Assembly (NCBI GenBank): GCA_001414485.1 | Contig: LLEY01000002.1 | Coordinates: 744,001 to 808,000 of the forward strand | Origin: Calycina herbarum | Lineage: Eukaryota > Ascomycota > Leotiomycetes > Helotiales > Pezizellaceae | Length of the DNA: 64,000 nt | Direction of reading: 5' to 3' | Shown here: positions 23,757 through 36,536 of the stretch, one piece after another | Layout of the letters: each line of letters begins with the position of its first letter | How positions within the stretch are numbered: the first letter of the stretch is position 1 | Notes under the pieces: model-generated | Told to the model about the DNA's origin: nothing | Seen by the model: only the letters and a program-made list of their open reading frames with translations | Database searches by the model: none | Program-made: the position numbers and the translations under genes

Positions 23757-26111
23757 TTATGCAGTCCAATCTCCATGTCGGCTAGCCACAAGGTGTTCGA
23801 ACAGTTTGTTCCGGGACGGAAAGTTCCTCATACACTTCTCGCAAGTTTGGTTGGAAGTTGAGGACTGTGTAGGGACAAAATTTCCACCAGCGAGATCGTT
23901 CTGCTCAACCTGTTCGAAGTGTCTGTTTCGTGTCCAATCCTCATGTTTGCTAGCCACAAGGTGCTGGAAAAGTTTGTTCCGGGACGGAAAGTTCCTTTTA
24001 CACTTCTCGCAAGTTAAGTTGGGAGTCAAAGATTGTGTAAGAACACAAAAGCCAAGATCTCCAGTGAGATTGCTCTGCTTAATGTGTTCAAAGAGCTTGT
24101 TTCGCGATGGGAAGATGGTGTTGCATTCAAAACAAGTCGGATTGGAAGTTTCAGTTGGAGGCTGAGGGCTCGGTTGTCTTTGTATTTGAGGCTGTGGACT
24201 CGCATGTTTAATTGTTTTATCCTTGGAACGCCTTGTGATTTTGCGTTCATAAAGCTCGTGTTTGCCAGGACAGAATGCGTCTAATCTTTTACAACCCACA
24301 CAAAGATCGAAGTTCCCATCACTACAAATATCGCAATGAGAATGTGTCTCGCTTTTACCAAAGTCCTCGAGGCACCAATCGCAACGAATCTCGTGGTCTC
24401 CTATCTTGGTATTTCTTTTCTCTTCTGGTTTTGGAAGTTGTCGTGGGTATAACTGGTGCTTCCTTTCAGGGCATGAGTACCCTTGGTTCTGACAAGATTG
24501 ACATAGTATGAAGTCTCCATCCTCGCAAATGATACAAACGGAGTGTTGGAGCCACTTTGGAAACTCGGCCAAGCACTCGTCGCAAGTCATGAAGTTGTCA
24601 ATCTCATATTCATCTACGGGCTCTTCCTCGGATCCGGAAAAGGCCTGTTCATCTTCAAATAATGTATCCATCATTCCAGAGGTTGTGGCGACATCTTCAA
24701 CAGGGTTTTCAGGAACAACTTCTGATGGTTCTGGAGAGGGCATTCGAGAAGCTGGCGGAGTAGTCTCCGGTGGGGTATTGTTGTCCGGTTTGACTTGCTC
24801 TTTATTGTACACCGCGTAGGTCTCCGAAGCACTTTGCAATCCTTGCTTAATAACTCGTAGAACATTGGGATAGGCACCCCCTTGACCTCGCGACAGCTTG
24901 GCGATCTGACTGTGGTCCCCGTCAACCATCAACCTTACCCCTTGTCGATGCTTGAGCAAAGCAGATGATTTCTCAACCATCATTTAAAGCTCTCCGCTCC
25001 TCTCTAGGGTTCCGTCGGCATTCTAGCTAATTAGCTCAAAATTGAAAAATGGCTGAACAAGCACTTACTCTGACCACTGTCCTGGTGGGCTTGGATTCAT
25101 AGTAACTATGTATACTGAGGTTGCTCGCAATGGCGTCGATAAATTAGTCGTCAAGACGATCTAGTGCTGGAGAGTCGTGTGCTAGTTCACTGATCAGGGT
25201 GGCAGTCGGTTGGCCCTTTACTAAAGTTTCGAGTGCTTTGGTATGTAAACCTCTGTGAGGAGCCCCGAAAAGCAGAAGGGTTCGAACAGGAAGGCGTCTG
25301 CGGATGAGAGGATGTAAATCGGTTATTGCCTTGATGACAATTAATACCATGTCTACGTTTTACGGAGCAAAAATTGAACTTACCTGTTTTATGACCAAGG
25401 CACCCAAACTATGTCCCTGTACAATTATAAAATGAGCAAGCTAGATGAGAAGAACAAGAGCCAACATGGCGTTACTTACAATCAGGATCAATGGTCTATC
25501 TCTGGCCTAATTCAGTTAGCCATGCAAATAATAATGTTGTGGTGGAGGAACGTACAGAGGGATGATCTCGTACATCCAGCAGGTTCTCCGCCAAAGTGCT
25601 GCTAAAGTCCGACAATATACTCTTAGCTGCATCAGCTCCATGGATCTGAGGTTTATATCCGTAAATCATAATCCTCGCTCGATTTTGTATACCTGCTGGG
25701 AGGTAATCTCACAACCACATTTTCTCTGGGGTATGGGACCATGATACAAAAGCGTGGCCAGTCAAGTCTGTAACAGCAATGATACTAGAGAGGTAGTTTA
25801 GCATCCAATTCAAATTGCAAATACGCATATTGGACTTACTCAGCCGCAACATCACTACTGGCCTCATTCAGTGGAGTGAATCCAATGAAATCTTTGTCAA
25901 TGATCTTCTCCCCTGCATCATCAATAATGGGAGTTTCGATTTTCGGGTGAATGAATAGAATCGTGGCCGTCAAGAACCCATTGCCGTCATAATTGGTCAC
26001 ATCTGGGACAAGAGATTTCACCTGAATGTACTTCCTATGATCGCTGTGGAAACACTTGAGGAGATCTATATCTGAAGTGCCCGGCGCAATGTTCTCCACG
26101 CGCCATGTCAT
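23757..26111 (-). pseudogene. alpha/beta-hydrolase-zinc finger fusion with three in-frame stops
   Basis: Minus-strand exons 26111..25840, 25784..25556, 25506..25480, 25416..25384, 25329..25069 and 25022..23757 splice in one frame (696 codons including the stop). The N-terminus starts MTWRVENIAPG. Then come IIAVTDLTGHAFVSWSHT, the nucleophile elbow GHSLGALVIKQ, LLLFGAPHRGL and MMVEKSSALL..VDGDHSQIAKL: a SERAC1/DUF676-type alpha/beta hydrolase. The C-terminal part has two ZZ-like Cys clusters (CDEC..CIIC..CQSC and CDWC..CDIC..CVGC) and three C2H2-like repeats with FPSRNKLF. Three stop codons interrupt the conserved frame: TGA at 25709..25711 (MWL*DYLP), TAA at 25144..25146 and TAA at 24984..24986. 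The terminal 408 codons (24983..23757) are open from a Met and could still be expressed as a zinc-finger-only protein. Confidence 0.72.
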
Positions 26112-28555
26112 CGGACGACGAGCTTCCGTTCTAATGAGATATATTTGGGATGACTGGAAAGCCAGTGGTATGTTGACAATTCTGAGTAGAGTCCAATCTG
26201 TGTAAGACACTTCAAATAAACAAACCCAGTAATGCAGATTTGGAGAAATAATGAAGTAAAAGAAACCTGGCAGAAGTCTCAAAAAGGAAAAAGAAAGAAC
26301 GAAAGAAAGAAAAAAGACATAGGTACCTAGACCTTATCTGATCAAAAGCTTCCCCAATAGAACCAGCTTGCAGCATCAAACCATGTCAAGAAAGCCTAAA
26401 TGACGGACGATATTCCTCTTGCAACCCCAATCTGGTTAGCATTGCCGCACGATAGGTGTATTCAATTTATGTGTGCTTCTTGAGCCTCATGCCAAGAGTG
26501 GCCCCCAAAAAGGAGCCATGCAACCAAGGCATGCTGAGGAGTATTTGGACGGATATAGAATTCATGGCTTTATCTATTTCAATACAACAACAGGGGGTGT
26601 CGGAGTTTATTAGCCGTGTAGTTGACCGCAAAACTTAAAGGTAACGACCTCAATCACAAAGTTTATCGAGGTAAAATTGGATGGTGATAAAATTTGAGAA
26701 CGATTTCTCTATAGCAAGTTCGGACATTGTGAAAAACGAACCGTGACGCGGAGCGATGACAACTTCCAGTTTTTGCGGCTTCTAATCTACCAGAAAATAA
26801 TCAGGCGGTGACAAGCGGCAGAGTACCGATTAGGAACGAAATCAACACGCGCACCAACGAATACATCTCGACCCCTAAATGGTCACAAAAATGTTTTTGA
26901 AAATATGAATAAATTCAGAGTATGTTAGTCCAGCGGATGAATCTGGCGTCTGGAGAGTTTTCCATTGTTTGAGTAGTTTTTGTCATATTATCTAGGTCGT
27001 CTATTTACTACCACGTTCACTGTCCAGAGTGCCAAAGAACGACCAAAATAGATGCAATTCTTTAATTCTCGAAAGAAAGAGAATCCATACTTCTTACCTT
27101 CCTAAAAGGCCTCTACAATATATATTGTTATCCCTAAAGGCTACAAACAAGTAAGAAGTCAAGGAGAATCATATGCAACAAGCCTCCAGGGAGAGAGCCA
27201 ACGCAGCGTCATGAAGAACGAGTATATCAAGTCTGACAAAAACAGCCCTTAACATAAGCCGGAACTACACCCTCAATTTTCCATGTCCATGATAGAATTT
27301 GCCTTCTCTGAGGTCAAAAGGTGTGGAGTTTTGGGGCGAGAATATCCGGTACCGATGAGGAAAGAGCGAGCTAAGTAGCACTCGGCAGGACTCGAGTGTC
27401 TCAATTCTCAACCAGCCCCCAAAACCAACCCCTCCCCCATCATATACATGACTTTTCGAAAACGTCTCGAGGGCGGTGGAAGATTCCACTTTCCAAACAA
27501 GAAAAGCACCAACTCGACCCTTTCCGTTGACAAAAAACATCACCATCCCCCAAATATTGAATCCCCCTCAAAAAGAAGCAACATCAAATCAAGTATTGGC
27601 CGTAGAGAATGATAATCCGACTCTTCTCCCCCGCAAAACAACATCTCCACCATGCATCCCTACCTACCCTTTCAAAGACCCCCCCTCCCTCACCTCATGC
27701 AAAAACATCATATTCTCTTCGGTGCTTCGCTAACAACCTTCACTACCGCCTTCAAAATTTCTTTTCATTTTCATTCTCATCAAAAGTATCAAGCACCTCC
27801 AAAACACCCCCCAAAAAAACCTCACCACCACCAAAAATCAATACGCAAACCTCCCCTCCCCCTCTTCCCAATACCCAAGCAGAGCGAACCACTTCTCAAC
27901 CCGCTAGTCTCAAGGAGCCAACAAGAGAAGAGGACCGATCAAAGCCAAGGAAAGAAAAAAATCATCCCCAGAGAGCAAGTCAGCCCAAGAAAAGTCTGAA
28001 GCCCCACACGAAGTAAAAAAGAGACCAGAAAACAAGAACCCAGTAAGTACACACACCAAGAGGAAGAACTGATCTACAGGACCTGGTTCCTGAACAGTGG
28101 AAACCCACTTCACAACATCATCTCACTCACAAAAACCCACCTCCAACAGGACACAAAAGGAGAAGCCGCAACATTCAAAACTCAGTAAGCATGTCAGAAA
28201 AATTATCTCTTAAAATTCCCTCCTTAAAAAAAAGCTACATATCAAGTTTGCCACCCAGCCCCTAGAATCTAATCTATCCTACCCATCTTATGTAAAAACG
28301 CAGAGATATTTACAAGGCCATCATCAAGGCCACCCCTTTAAAACATCGAGAAAAAAACCAAACGCTCAAGGGTATTCACCTAACTCAACAAAACAAAATC
28401 AAGGAAATAGTGGTGGTGGTAGCGCATACGCCATAATCATGCCGTATCATAAAGGAGATTCCGGTCCCTCGTTCCCCCCCATTTCATCCTTTCGACATAC
28501 AAAGCATCCTCAAATATACAATCAGATCTTTTCTTCTTTTCCTATGTACATCCCC
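26112..28555. other. intergenic, low-complexity, no gene recognised
   Basis: The 27.5-28.2 kb part is a C/A-rich low-complexity stretch open in several plus-strand frames (Pro/His/Lys-rich translations). It most likely includes the 3' untranslated region of the KCH-like gene on the opposite strand. No coding signal is accepted. Confidence 0.5.
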
Positions 28556-30553
28556 CTAGCTCCTTCGATACCCAGGACTATTCGCCCCCATCGGCCCAAA
28601 CCCCGGACTCCCGCCATTGTTATACGGAGCCGGACTAGCGAGTCTATTAATCTGTGGCACAGCATTCATCTGACTATTAGATGTGCCAGGTCGTTGTGGT
28701 CCCGCATTGCCAAAGTAATCAACAGGCGCTGTCATGTTTCGCTGAGGACCCGGTCCATATCCTGGGTTTGATGTTGGCGCGGCAGAGGCACTACGCATGT
28801 TGGGGTTCATGTTGTGATTGAATGATTGGTATGTGCCATTTGGACCTGGTGCTGGTGACCCTCGAGCGTATTCGGATGGTGCAGGTGACGATCGTCCAGT
28901 ATTCGGATCGAATGGTGTTCTTCGGCCCATCGATGGAGCTGGGCCCATTGGTGTGTTTGATCGTAAATCGTTGACCGCCCGTGGGACCGGACGGCCGAAA
29001 GTATCGACGCTGGATTGACTCATAGGTGTACCTCTGCCATCAGTATATGATACGGGGCTTTGAGTGTATCCTCTATCACCAATTGCGGATGGCATTCTTG
29101 GTGGTGGTTGAATCCCTCCTTGGCTTCCTGACCCAGAGGAATTGCTCCAGTTGCTTCTATGCGTATTTGAGGTCATTGATCTTGGTGGTTGTCCAGGGTA
29201 TCCATTCGTTTCTAGAGGTGGTAGCGATGGTGCTGGTGAATTACGCCCATTACCCATTCCTTGCGCATTACCAATTAATGGAGCATTGGATGCGTAGCTC
29301 GTCGTCGAGAAATTGGTGTCACCACGTTGAGGGAAAGGATGGCGTTGATCCAATTCGTTGAGCTCGAAGGAGGGCAGAGGAGGTTGCCCACTCGATGGTG
29401 TTCCAGGTCGAGAGGTGTAAAGTGGTAGAGTTGCCATCGTATCGTTGCGATTTAATGGCATATCTGGAAGCTTGTCGTCTCCCTTGACATCGAAGAGTGT
29501 TGGTAAAGTTGCCTGGCGTCCGACAGTAACCTCGCCACCCTTTGCTGCCTTTTTGATATCTCCTCGCTGTCTTCGACGTTCCTCCTCCTCAATTGCTTTG
29601 TTGACCTTGACAGACACAATGGACGATAGACGTTTGTCGACTTTGCGTTTACAATACCCTCCTAAGCCTCCGTCCCGGTTGGGAATATAGTGCCAAAGGA
29701 AAAAGACGTAGAACAAACAGGCGAGTAAGAGAGAGAGAATACCAAACACCCAAATGACCAGGGTAAAGATCATGCCGGAAAGAACGAGTGCTTGTTGGTT
29801 GCTTTGCTCAGCGAGATGCCCAATGTTTCTGAAGAAAGTTGTCAATGTCGAACCGGCATCACTCTTAGCTTCAAAGTTGGCTTGGAAAACGGCATATAAA
29901 GTAACGGCGTTAATGACTTGACGAGGTCCTTGACAGAAGATGATTCGAATCCAAGCTATTCTGATGTTAGTAGATACCCAACAACCCATTTCAAATCGTC
30001 TCACCTTGGAAAGAGAAATATGTAAACAATGCAACATATTCAGCTCCCTTTTTACTCTTCGTCAATTCAGCGAAAACCAAGAAACGTTTATATCCACGGC
30101 CCTTTCCCCATCGAATACACTGTAGACGAACAGCGAGAGAATCCAAGAAACTCTCCGCAACGGCACCTCTCTTCATCACACGCATAGCCCGAATATGTTC
30201 GTAGGCGACGTTGAGCCATGATAGAATGATACAGCCCGAAAAGATCCATTTTCCAACATCGAAGTCAATCTTTGGTTTAACCTGTCCCGACCATTCGTTG
30301 AAAGCGAGAAGATTGACTGCGGTGAAGGTATCGACGCCGTAAACTGCTACTGAGATGAGGAGGGAGATACAAAGATATCCGTATGCGATTGGACCGAAGC
30401 AACTGGTGTTTTTGAAATCGTTCAAACTCTACCATCACAATTCATTAGTACCATCCCCTTTCCCATTGCCAATTGATAGCAGCGACTCACAATGAAATCC
30501 CATTTCTGCTCGGGGCGGAGATCCTCCTCCTTGACTCTGCCTGAACAACCCAT
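28556..30553 (-). CDS. KCH1: KCH-type potassium transporter (628 aa)
   Basis: Exons 30553..30491, 30428..30005 and 29955..28556, phases 0 and 1. It begins MGCSGRVKEEDLRPEQKWDF, where the N-terminal MGC fits lipid modification of this family, then SLNDFKNTSCFGPIAYGYL. Membrane segments include CISLLISVAVYGVDTFTAV, WIFSGCIILSWLNVAYEHI, GPRQVINAVTLYAVF and MIFTLVIWVFGILSLLLACL. The signature FCQGPRQVINAVTLY and a HYIPNRDGG motif follow. The ~330-residue cytosolic tail is Pro/Ser/Gly/Asn-rich. In yeast, Kch1 and Prm6/Kch2 mediate low-affinity K+ uptake that drives Ca2+ influx during pheromone response; a similar plasma-membrane role is inferred. The symbol is by family resemblance. Confidence 0.88.
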
Positions 30554-33489
30554 GGTGCGAAGAAAGTGTTATATTAAAGTAGATAAATTGCTGGCCCTGC
30601 CAAAAGCGCCTGGCGTAAAGAATGTAATGAGGTAAAACGCCTCAGTCGTATGAAGTGGAATTGAATGTAATGGTAGAAGCCAACACAAGTCGTTCTCTCC
30701 GCCTGCGGGATGTCGACTGCGTGGAGGTTAGGTGGTGGTGATGGTGAAGGATTCGGTGTGGTCGTGGTCAAGGATTGGGAAAGAGGAAGTACAAAAGGAG
30801 CGTGGGCTTGACGAGATAGATGCGGAGTGTTGGCACGGCGGTGGAAGTGCGCGGCTACGACGGGAATAGAATCCGCTTTTGCTATTGTCAGGCTCGGCTT
30901 TGCATTGTTCGCTGGGGGGGTAAGCGTGAGGCTCTCGTCTGATTGTGAAGCTGATCGACGAAGTGCTGACGGTGAGTAGCAGCTGGTGGTGCTTCGGTGA
31001 GGTAGCGAGTGGATATACAATGCGCGACGACCACAATAGAAAGGCCTAAAGAGGGCAAAGAATATGGAGAAACGACGACAAGAACCACGGACACGGTCGG
31101 ACAGAGCAGAGGCCGGGTGAGCGAGTCTTGCTTCTCCCTTCCGTTGAACGACGTAGGGGGGTGTTTGATCGTTTGATCGCTGAGGATGGTGGTCGAGGAG
31201 CTGTCGCAGATGTTCGGATTGGGCGAAGAGCGATGCACGAGGTTATGCGCCAATCGACCTGCGAGAGCTGAACACCGAGGAATCAATGGATGAGAAGCGC
31301 AGAGTACAGCAGACGCGGTTAAGGGTTAAGGAGTGTAGAGATTCAATTCGAATCAGCAAGAGAGCGAGTGTCGAGCAATTGCAAGATGGTGGTGTTGAGG
31401 AGCAAGTTTCATCTCCAAGTCGGCGTCTGGAAGTTGACGACTTTGCCTGCAGTGCGGACGAACGAGCTGTAAACTGCACAGCACAGAAGGCTCTGCGGTA
31501 AAGCAGCGGTAAAGCAGCGGTTATTCTGTGGAAGGAACGACCCGCCGCATCCTTGAAAATGGGGTCGCATCTCCCTCACCGAGGCCTCCTTTGGGCCTCC
31601 TTCAGATTCCCCTGTTATTCCCAACAAACCAACAAACTACACAATTGTAGAGAACAATTGAACTTCATCAGTTGATTCTCAAGCCATCTCCGTCTCCTTC
31701 GGCTTCTTCAAACAAAAGCTGAACTATCTGAGGCTCACATCAGACATCTTCCCCCTCGTCTACTCATATCTAAGCTACTTACCCCCCTTATCGCTCCTCC
31801 CGCAGACACAATCCAAGCCTTCCTTCTCGATTTCCCCGGATATCATTCTCGCCGCTTGCTGCTCTACCAACGGATAATCTCCCTTGCGAGGTCACCCCTT
31901 CCTCCTCCCAACCTCTCATTCGCTGCTGGACCCTCAAACGGGCTAAAAAACGCAGGTACCCGAAGTTCCTATCAGCGTTTCGACCAAAGACAAGCCTCCG
32001 CAAGGGCAACGGAAGGCCCGCAACACCAGATTGGTTGAAGTGCATTATTTTATACATTCACTCATCCACAACTGAGCCACAGTGGATAACTTTGGATAAC
32101 TTCTGTTTCTTCGGAAAACTAATGTCATTGGTTACCGCTAAAGGGATTGGCCAATCATCTCCTTCGCATGATTCTCCTGAGGAGGTGAAACGAGGGTTAT
32201 CACCTGACATTCAGCTGGAATGCTTCCACAAAAGGAACTTCAGAAGAAGCCAAGGAGAGTTATGGAGGAGGTGACGTAGGGATTTCATCAACATGTTTCC
32301 TTCCATCCCGAACATGTTTCAACTCTATAACAAAGAAGTTTCCCAAATCCTAGCCCTGCAAGCTGACCCAAGAACACAGTTCATCTTTACACCGATCCAC
32401 TTGTCAGAATAGTCCACTTCAGCAATCGAACTTCTCGAAGGAAATTGAGGATCATACCCAAGTATCAATAATACACTCTAACCCTATGCCGAGAATCGCC
32501 CATCGTCGTGTTGTGCCCTGCCAGAAATCGTGGTGGTGTCCGATCATCATCTAACAACGTTTCGGATTCGTACTCGCTGTTTGCCTCAGAGTCACAACCA
32601 CCATCTGAAATTAAGAAATATCATGCCACCGTCCACCATCAACTATTTCTGAGCAAGTGCCATCTAAAAACGAAGTTCGACTGTTGAAGAAGATGAGGTG
32701 GTCAATTCTTTAAAGCGCACTTGGACATGAGACGAGGAAGAAGCAAAAATACCTTCATCTGAGACGTGGCATTGACGCGAAAAGCTCAAGCGAAAGAGAG
32801 ACTTGAACTCTAATTGCTTGGATGAACACAAACGCGCACCTTCATTTTACATCTTTGAGTTTTAGTATCTGATTTCATTACTTCCTCTTTTAGGAGATAT
32901 TCTACTACACTTTTTTGATCTTTCCCATCTGACTCCGTAGGGCGGAAACGATGTGAGTAGGAATAGACGAAAAGTGGAGCTTGAGGATCTTCAAACTTTC
33001 CTTTCAGCGTGTGCAAGTTCCAGACATCTTCAAGCTTGCTGCAGCCCTAGAGTTGAATTGTGGGATTTTGTGGGATTTTGTGGGATTGTTGCGTCTTTTG
33101 AATCCGTTCTGTTGTACAGTTTGATCGTTCTTTGATCGTTCTTTGGTCTGGACTTTTGATGCTTGGATGGATTTCCACTTCTTTTATGGTTTTGCGATTT
33201 TGAGAGGAGGAATTGACGAGAGGTGTCTTACAAGTGTTTAAGAAGATCGTTGAGATCCGAAGGTTTCTGCCTTGAACTCTTCAAGGGGAACATTTCACAA
33301 AAAGGGATCTTCGACTGCCTCTTACCGTGCTTAAGATGCTTCTTGATGGGATGAGACATTGATGAGTCTTTGAGTGGAACGAGGAGTGATCTTCGAAATG
33401 TTTTCTGATGTGTTTAAGATGCTCTTTGAGATTTGGGGCAACTGATTATTTCGATCAGTTTCGACTTTTATTTCAAGCTGTCGATCGCT
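30554..33489. other. long leader / intergenic region, no gene recognised
   Basis: The first ~700 bp upstream of the KCH-like ATG is rich in short GT and GA repeats on the plus strand and is probably its 5' untranslated region and promoter. Beyond 31.5 kb only short frames occur. A 10-bp TTGTGGGATT unit repeats three times near 33058..33087, and an 11-bp TTTGATCGTTC unit twice near 33119..33140. Confidence 0.45.
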
Positions 33490-33928
33490 TCCTATCTTGA
33501 GAGGCAGTTGTATTCCAGGAAAAAGCTCCTTCGGGTGTGACGAAGGTTTGTTGACTACCTGATACTTTGACCTATTTAATTCTCAAGTCAGCACCTTTTC
33601 TTCTACCATCTCCTTCAAAAAGAAAACACCCGAAGAAGAAGAAAAAGAAGGAAAGAGCGATGATCGACGTACGTAGAGATAATTAAGAGTAGCCAGACCT
33701 ATATTTGGGAAAACCGTCCCAATGACAACCGGATAATTTGGTACTTCCTCTGGGGGCCAATAGGTTGATGGACCTTCCAAGCCGGTATAGAATACCCCTG
33801 CGGCTGCATGAATAGTTTGTCCATTTAGAGGGGCCACCTGGTTGATTGATGGTGACGGTGAAAATGTTGGGCTCTGCGGAAGCGATGGTTGCCAATGTGG
33901 CTAGGAGGAACGATTTCAGTGGTGCCAT
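33490..33928 (-). pseudogene. decayed copy 2 of the secreted IgE-binding-like gene
   Basis: Starts with a good signal peptide (MAPLKSFLLATLATIASA), then FTVTINQPGGP. A one-base shift in a CCCC run at about 33832 moves the continuation NGQTIHAAAGVFYTGLEG into another frame. The segment corresponding to exon 2 follows without an intron, and two cysteines conserved in the intact gene are Trp and Tyr here (TYWPP, PNYPV). A GTACGT donor comes next, then an exon-3-like piece (VKVSGSQQTFVTPEGAFSW). Homology stops near 33490, and no exon 4 is visible. Confidence 0.75.
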
Positions 33929-35171
33929 GTTTTAAAATCTTAGTTGTGAATTCAAACTATATGGTTATGAAGAATGTACAGCAGTGATGAACAAGAGCGC
34001 GAAGCCAGGAGGGAGAAAGAAAATCATATATGAAAATGATACGAGCTGAAAATGAAAGCAAAAACACGAGTCTGAGATGCGTTTCGCACCTTTCATCTAC
34101 TCACCCTAACAACAGCTCAAATGGTGTGAACTTACTTCTCAACTTCGACCAGATACTAATTTTAACCGGGTAAATTCACCACTTCGGGTGTGTGCCAGTA
34201 ACACCATACTACCTTCTTCAAAGTTAGAAGGGAAAACCTCAAGAAAGGCATATCACTTCGTAATTAATTGCGGAAGCGAGGAACCTGACAAGGGAGTACA
34301 CTCCTTCGAAGATACTACGACCAGAATACGAAAACAAATACCTACCTAGGTAGCGATCTAAGATAGGAATTATCTGTAGTGGTTTAGCTTCATATTCTCG
34401 GAGTTTGGTATTAGCATGCACGAATACTATACTCACGAATGAGCTAAATACCTACATACTTCCCTCCTAATGAACATGAACTTAAAAATATATTTGTTAG
34501 CCTGGGTAGTAGGTCCTAGGTCTTGTAACCTCGCTATATAAAGTAAGACGTACGATGCATTATCCCCTTTCCGTCACCGAACGTCACCTTTCCAAGCTTC
34601 TGACATCTCGTATCCATCAGGCATTAGTGTAATTTTTTTAATAAAAGATTGGCGGGAGCGAGTCGTATAAAAACAGAGATTTTTGTGTAACAGATCCTGT
34701 GATTGGTGGAAAAGTATTTCACATCACGACTTGTTTTGACACAAAATTATGCCTCGAAATCTGAACCAAAAGTTGATATTCAAAAAAGTTAGTTTATTCA
34801 AAGCGAAGTTCATCAATATTGAAGCATGGATGTCGATTCAAAAAGATCGGGCTCTAAATATAGCTACTTTGGGTTTACCTAAATGTTGTTGATTTACTGT
34901 GCTACCATTTATTGGTGGTAGATTTCGCCTGGCATGTGTTCTAAGCCCCGACAATCGAAAATTAATAAGGACCTTTACATGTAAACAATTGTCGAATAGA
35001 TCTACCAAGTCTTCTAGTCTTCTAGTCTTCCAACCTTCCAGCCTTCCATCCCATTCCCATAGTTTCCCACCCAATTTCCTCAGCAACCCCATCCAACAAA
35101 AATGGTTCTTGCCCTCAAACTCCACCCCTCCATACCTTCAGCCTCCTCACTTCCCACTTCTCTCTTCCACT
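33929..35171. other. intergenic, no gene recognised
   Basis: Spacer between the two decayed relatives of the secreted gene, AT-rich, with no conserved frame. Confidence 0.5.
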
Positions 35172-35835
35172 TCACGTATACTGCCGAGCTCCGAAAACTT
35201 CATTGTTCTCCGAAGGCTGCTCATGAGGTGCAAGTCCCAAAACCTCAGTACAATCCGTTCTATTCATCCCGGGAGTCAAGCAACGATTTGTTGAACCCCA
35301 TTCGTGGCAGTAGGACATACTGCAACACCCATTTCTTATCATTAGCAAAAGCACGAGAAGTTCCAAATTAGTCCATCAAGAAATTCACATGATCATCACT
35401 CGAAAGGGAAAACAAGATACCTCTACCAGCTTTATCACCGACAGAATCCCAAGTAAACACCTTCACATTCCCAAACATAATATTCGTCCAACCACCACAA
35501 TAAGCACCCACAGGAACAGAAACAGAATGCGCTTGAGTGGATTCCCTAGGTCCCTCAGCACGAACATATGTCTGTTGACCACCTGTTTCATTGTCAAAAA
35601 AGATAAGGCATTCTGCGTAGCAACAGGACAATTCGGTTCCCCCATCGTTGGTCAATAAGCAGATGGTTTGTCTAGCCCGTTATAGAAAGCCCCGTTTTGG
35701 GCATTGATGGCTTTTCGATCGTGGGAACTCCGAACTGCTGGGTTGGGAGAGGGAGAGGTTGAAGAGGGAGGCTGAGGAGAGGGTTGCTAAGGTGGCTAGG
35801 AGGAGGGATTATAGTGCCAGTTTTGTTTTGGACAT
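35172..35835 (-). pseudogene. decayed copy 3 of the secreted IgE-binding-like gene
   Basis: Pieces in order: a start at 35835 with an in-frame TAA inside the signal peptide (MSKTKLAL*SLLLATLATL), INAQNGAFYNGLDKPSAY followed by TGA, EPNCPVAT, then after a shift GGQQTYVRAEGPRESTQAHS, and finally TPGMNRTDCTEVLGL with an ending GARQYT. At least two stops and two frame changes are present. The positions of introns 1 and 2 of the intact gene are continuous here. Clearly non-functional as a whole. Confidence 0.78.
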
Positions 35836-36536
35836 TGTATTCAGGTTAATTGTAGTGACGAATATGTGGAAATATGTATGTCAAGAAGAGGACGAGGAAA
35901 ATATGTATAAAAAGTTTCCCAGACGCAATTGGAAATAAGGATCTGGTATAAGCTTTACAATTTGACGACTCACTCCCCACCAACACGATATCAACTGCGT
36001 AAAGTAATTAATCGCGTTCCTTACCTTGGTTACTTGCTTAAACTATCTCAACTTCGAAGAATAAGCGAAACAAAAACCAAAAAACGGATTGAACAACCTC
36101 GTACTTCATCCACAAAGGCAACGACAGCAGAAGCGAGTAGACAGGGATGAGCTTGACCGCTTAGCTTTCCAAACAGTTACACTGCCTTCCCATGGCCAGT
36201 CATACTTGCCCAACTATTTGGTTCAAGAAGACATATCTTATAATCTCTTATAGCATCCGTGATACCTCGACGGCTTAGATCTCATGACCTTGCGTATCCA
36301 AGATATCACTTTAGCCTAGAAGAGGCCCTCGGCGGGGTACCAATGATATGGTGATACAAAAATTGCTACAAGGGGCTTTTTAAGCGGTACCTGACGTCTA
36401 GTTACGAAGTGACATACAACGTTGTAGAAGGCGAAGAAGAAATGGTACTTTACCTCTCATTCATGCCACTGAGCACCATCACGCAAAACACATACACGGG
36501 ATCTGAAAAGTAGAACGAAATTGGAGGATGTGTATT
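35836..36536. other. intergenic, no gene recognised
   Basis: No convincing coding signal. It contains the 3' flank of the WW/FF gene. Confidence 0.5.

Noticed and set aside
27476..28016. Overlapping Pro/His/Lys-rich frames on the plus strand
   Set aside because: Low-complexity C/A-rich sequence is open in several frames at once; more likely untranslated sequence antisense to the KCH-like gene.
29943..29952. GATTCGAATC, resembling a tRNA T-loop
   Set aside because: It lies in an exon of the KCH-like gene, and no cloverleaf can be formed around it.
30574..31286. Minus-strand frames of 102-148 codons upstream of the KCH-like start
   Set aside because: They overlap in different frames, are Ser/Thr/Pro-rich and sit where the KCH-like leader is expected.
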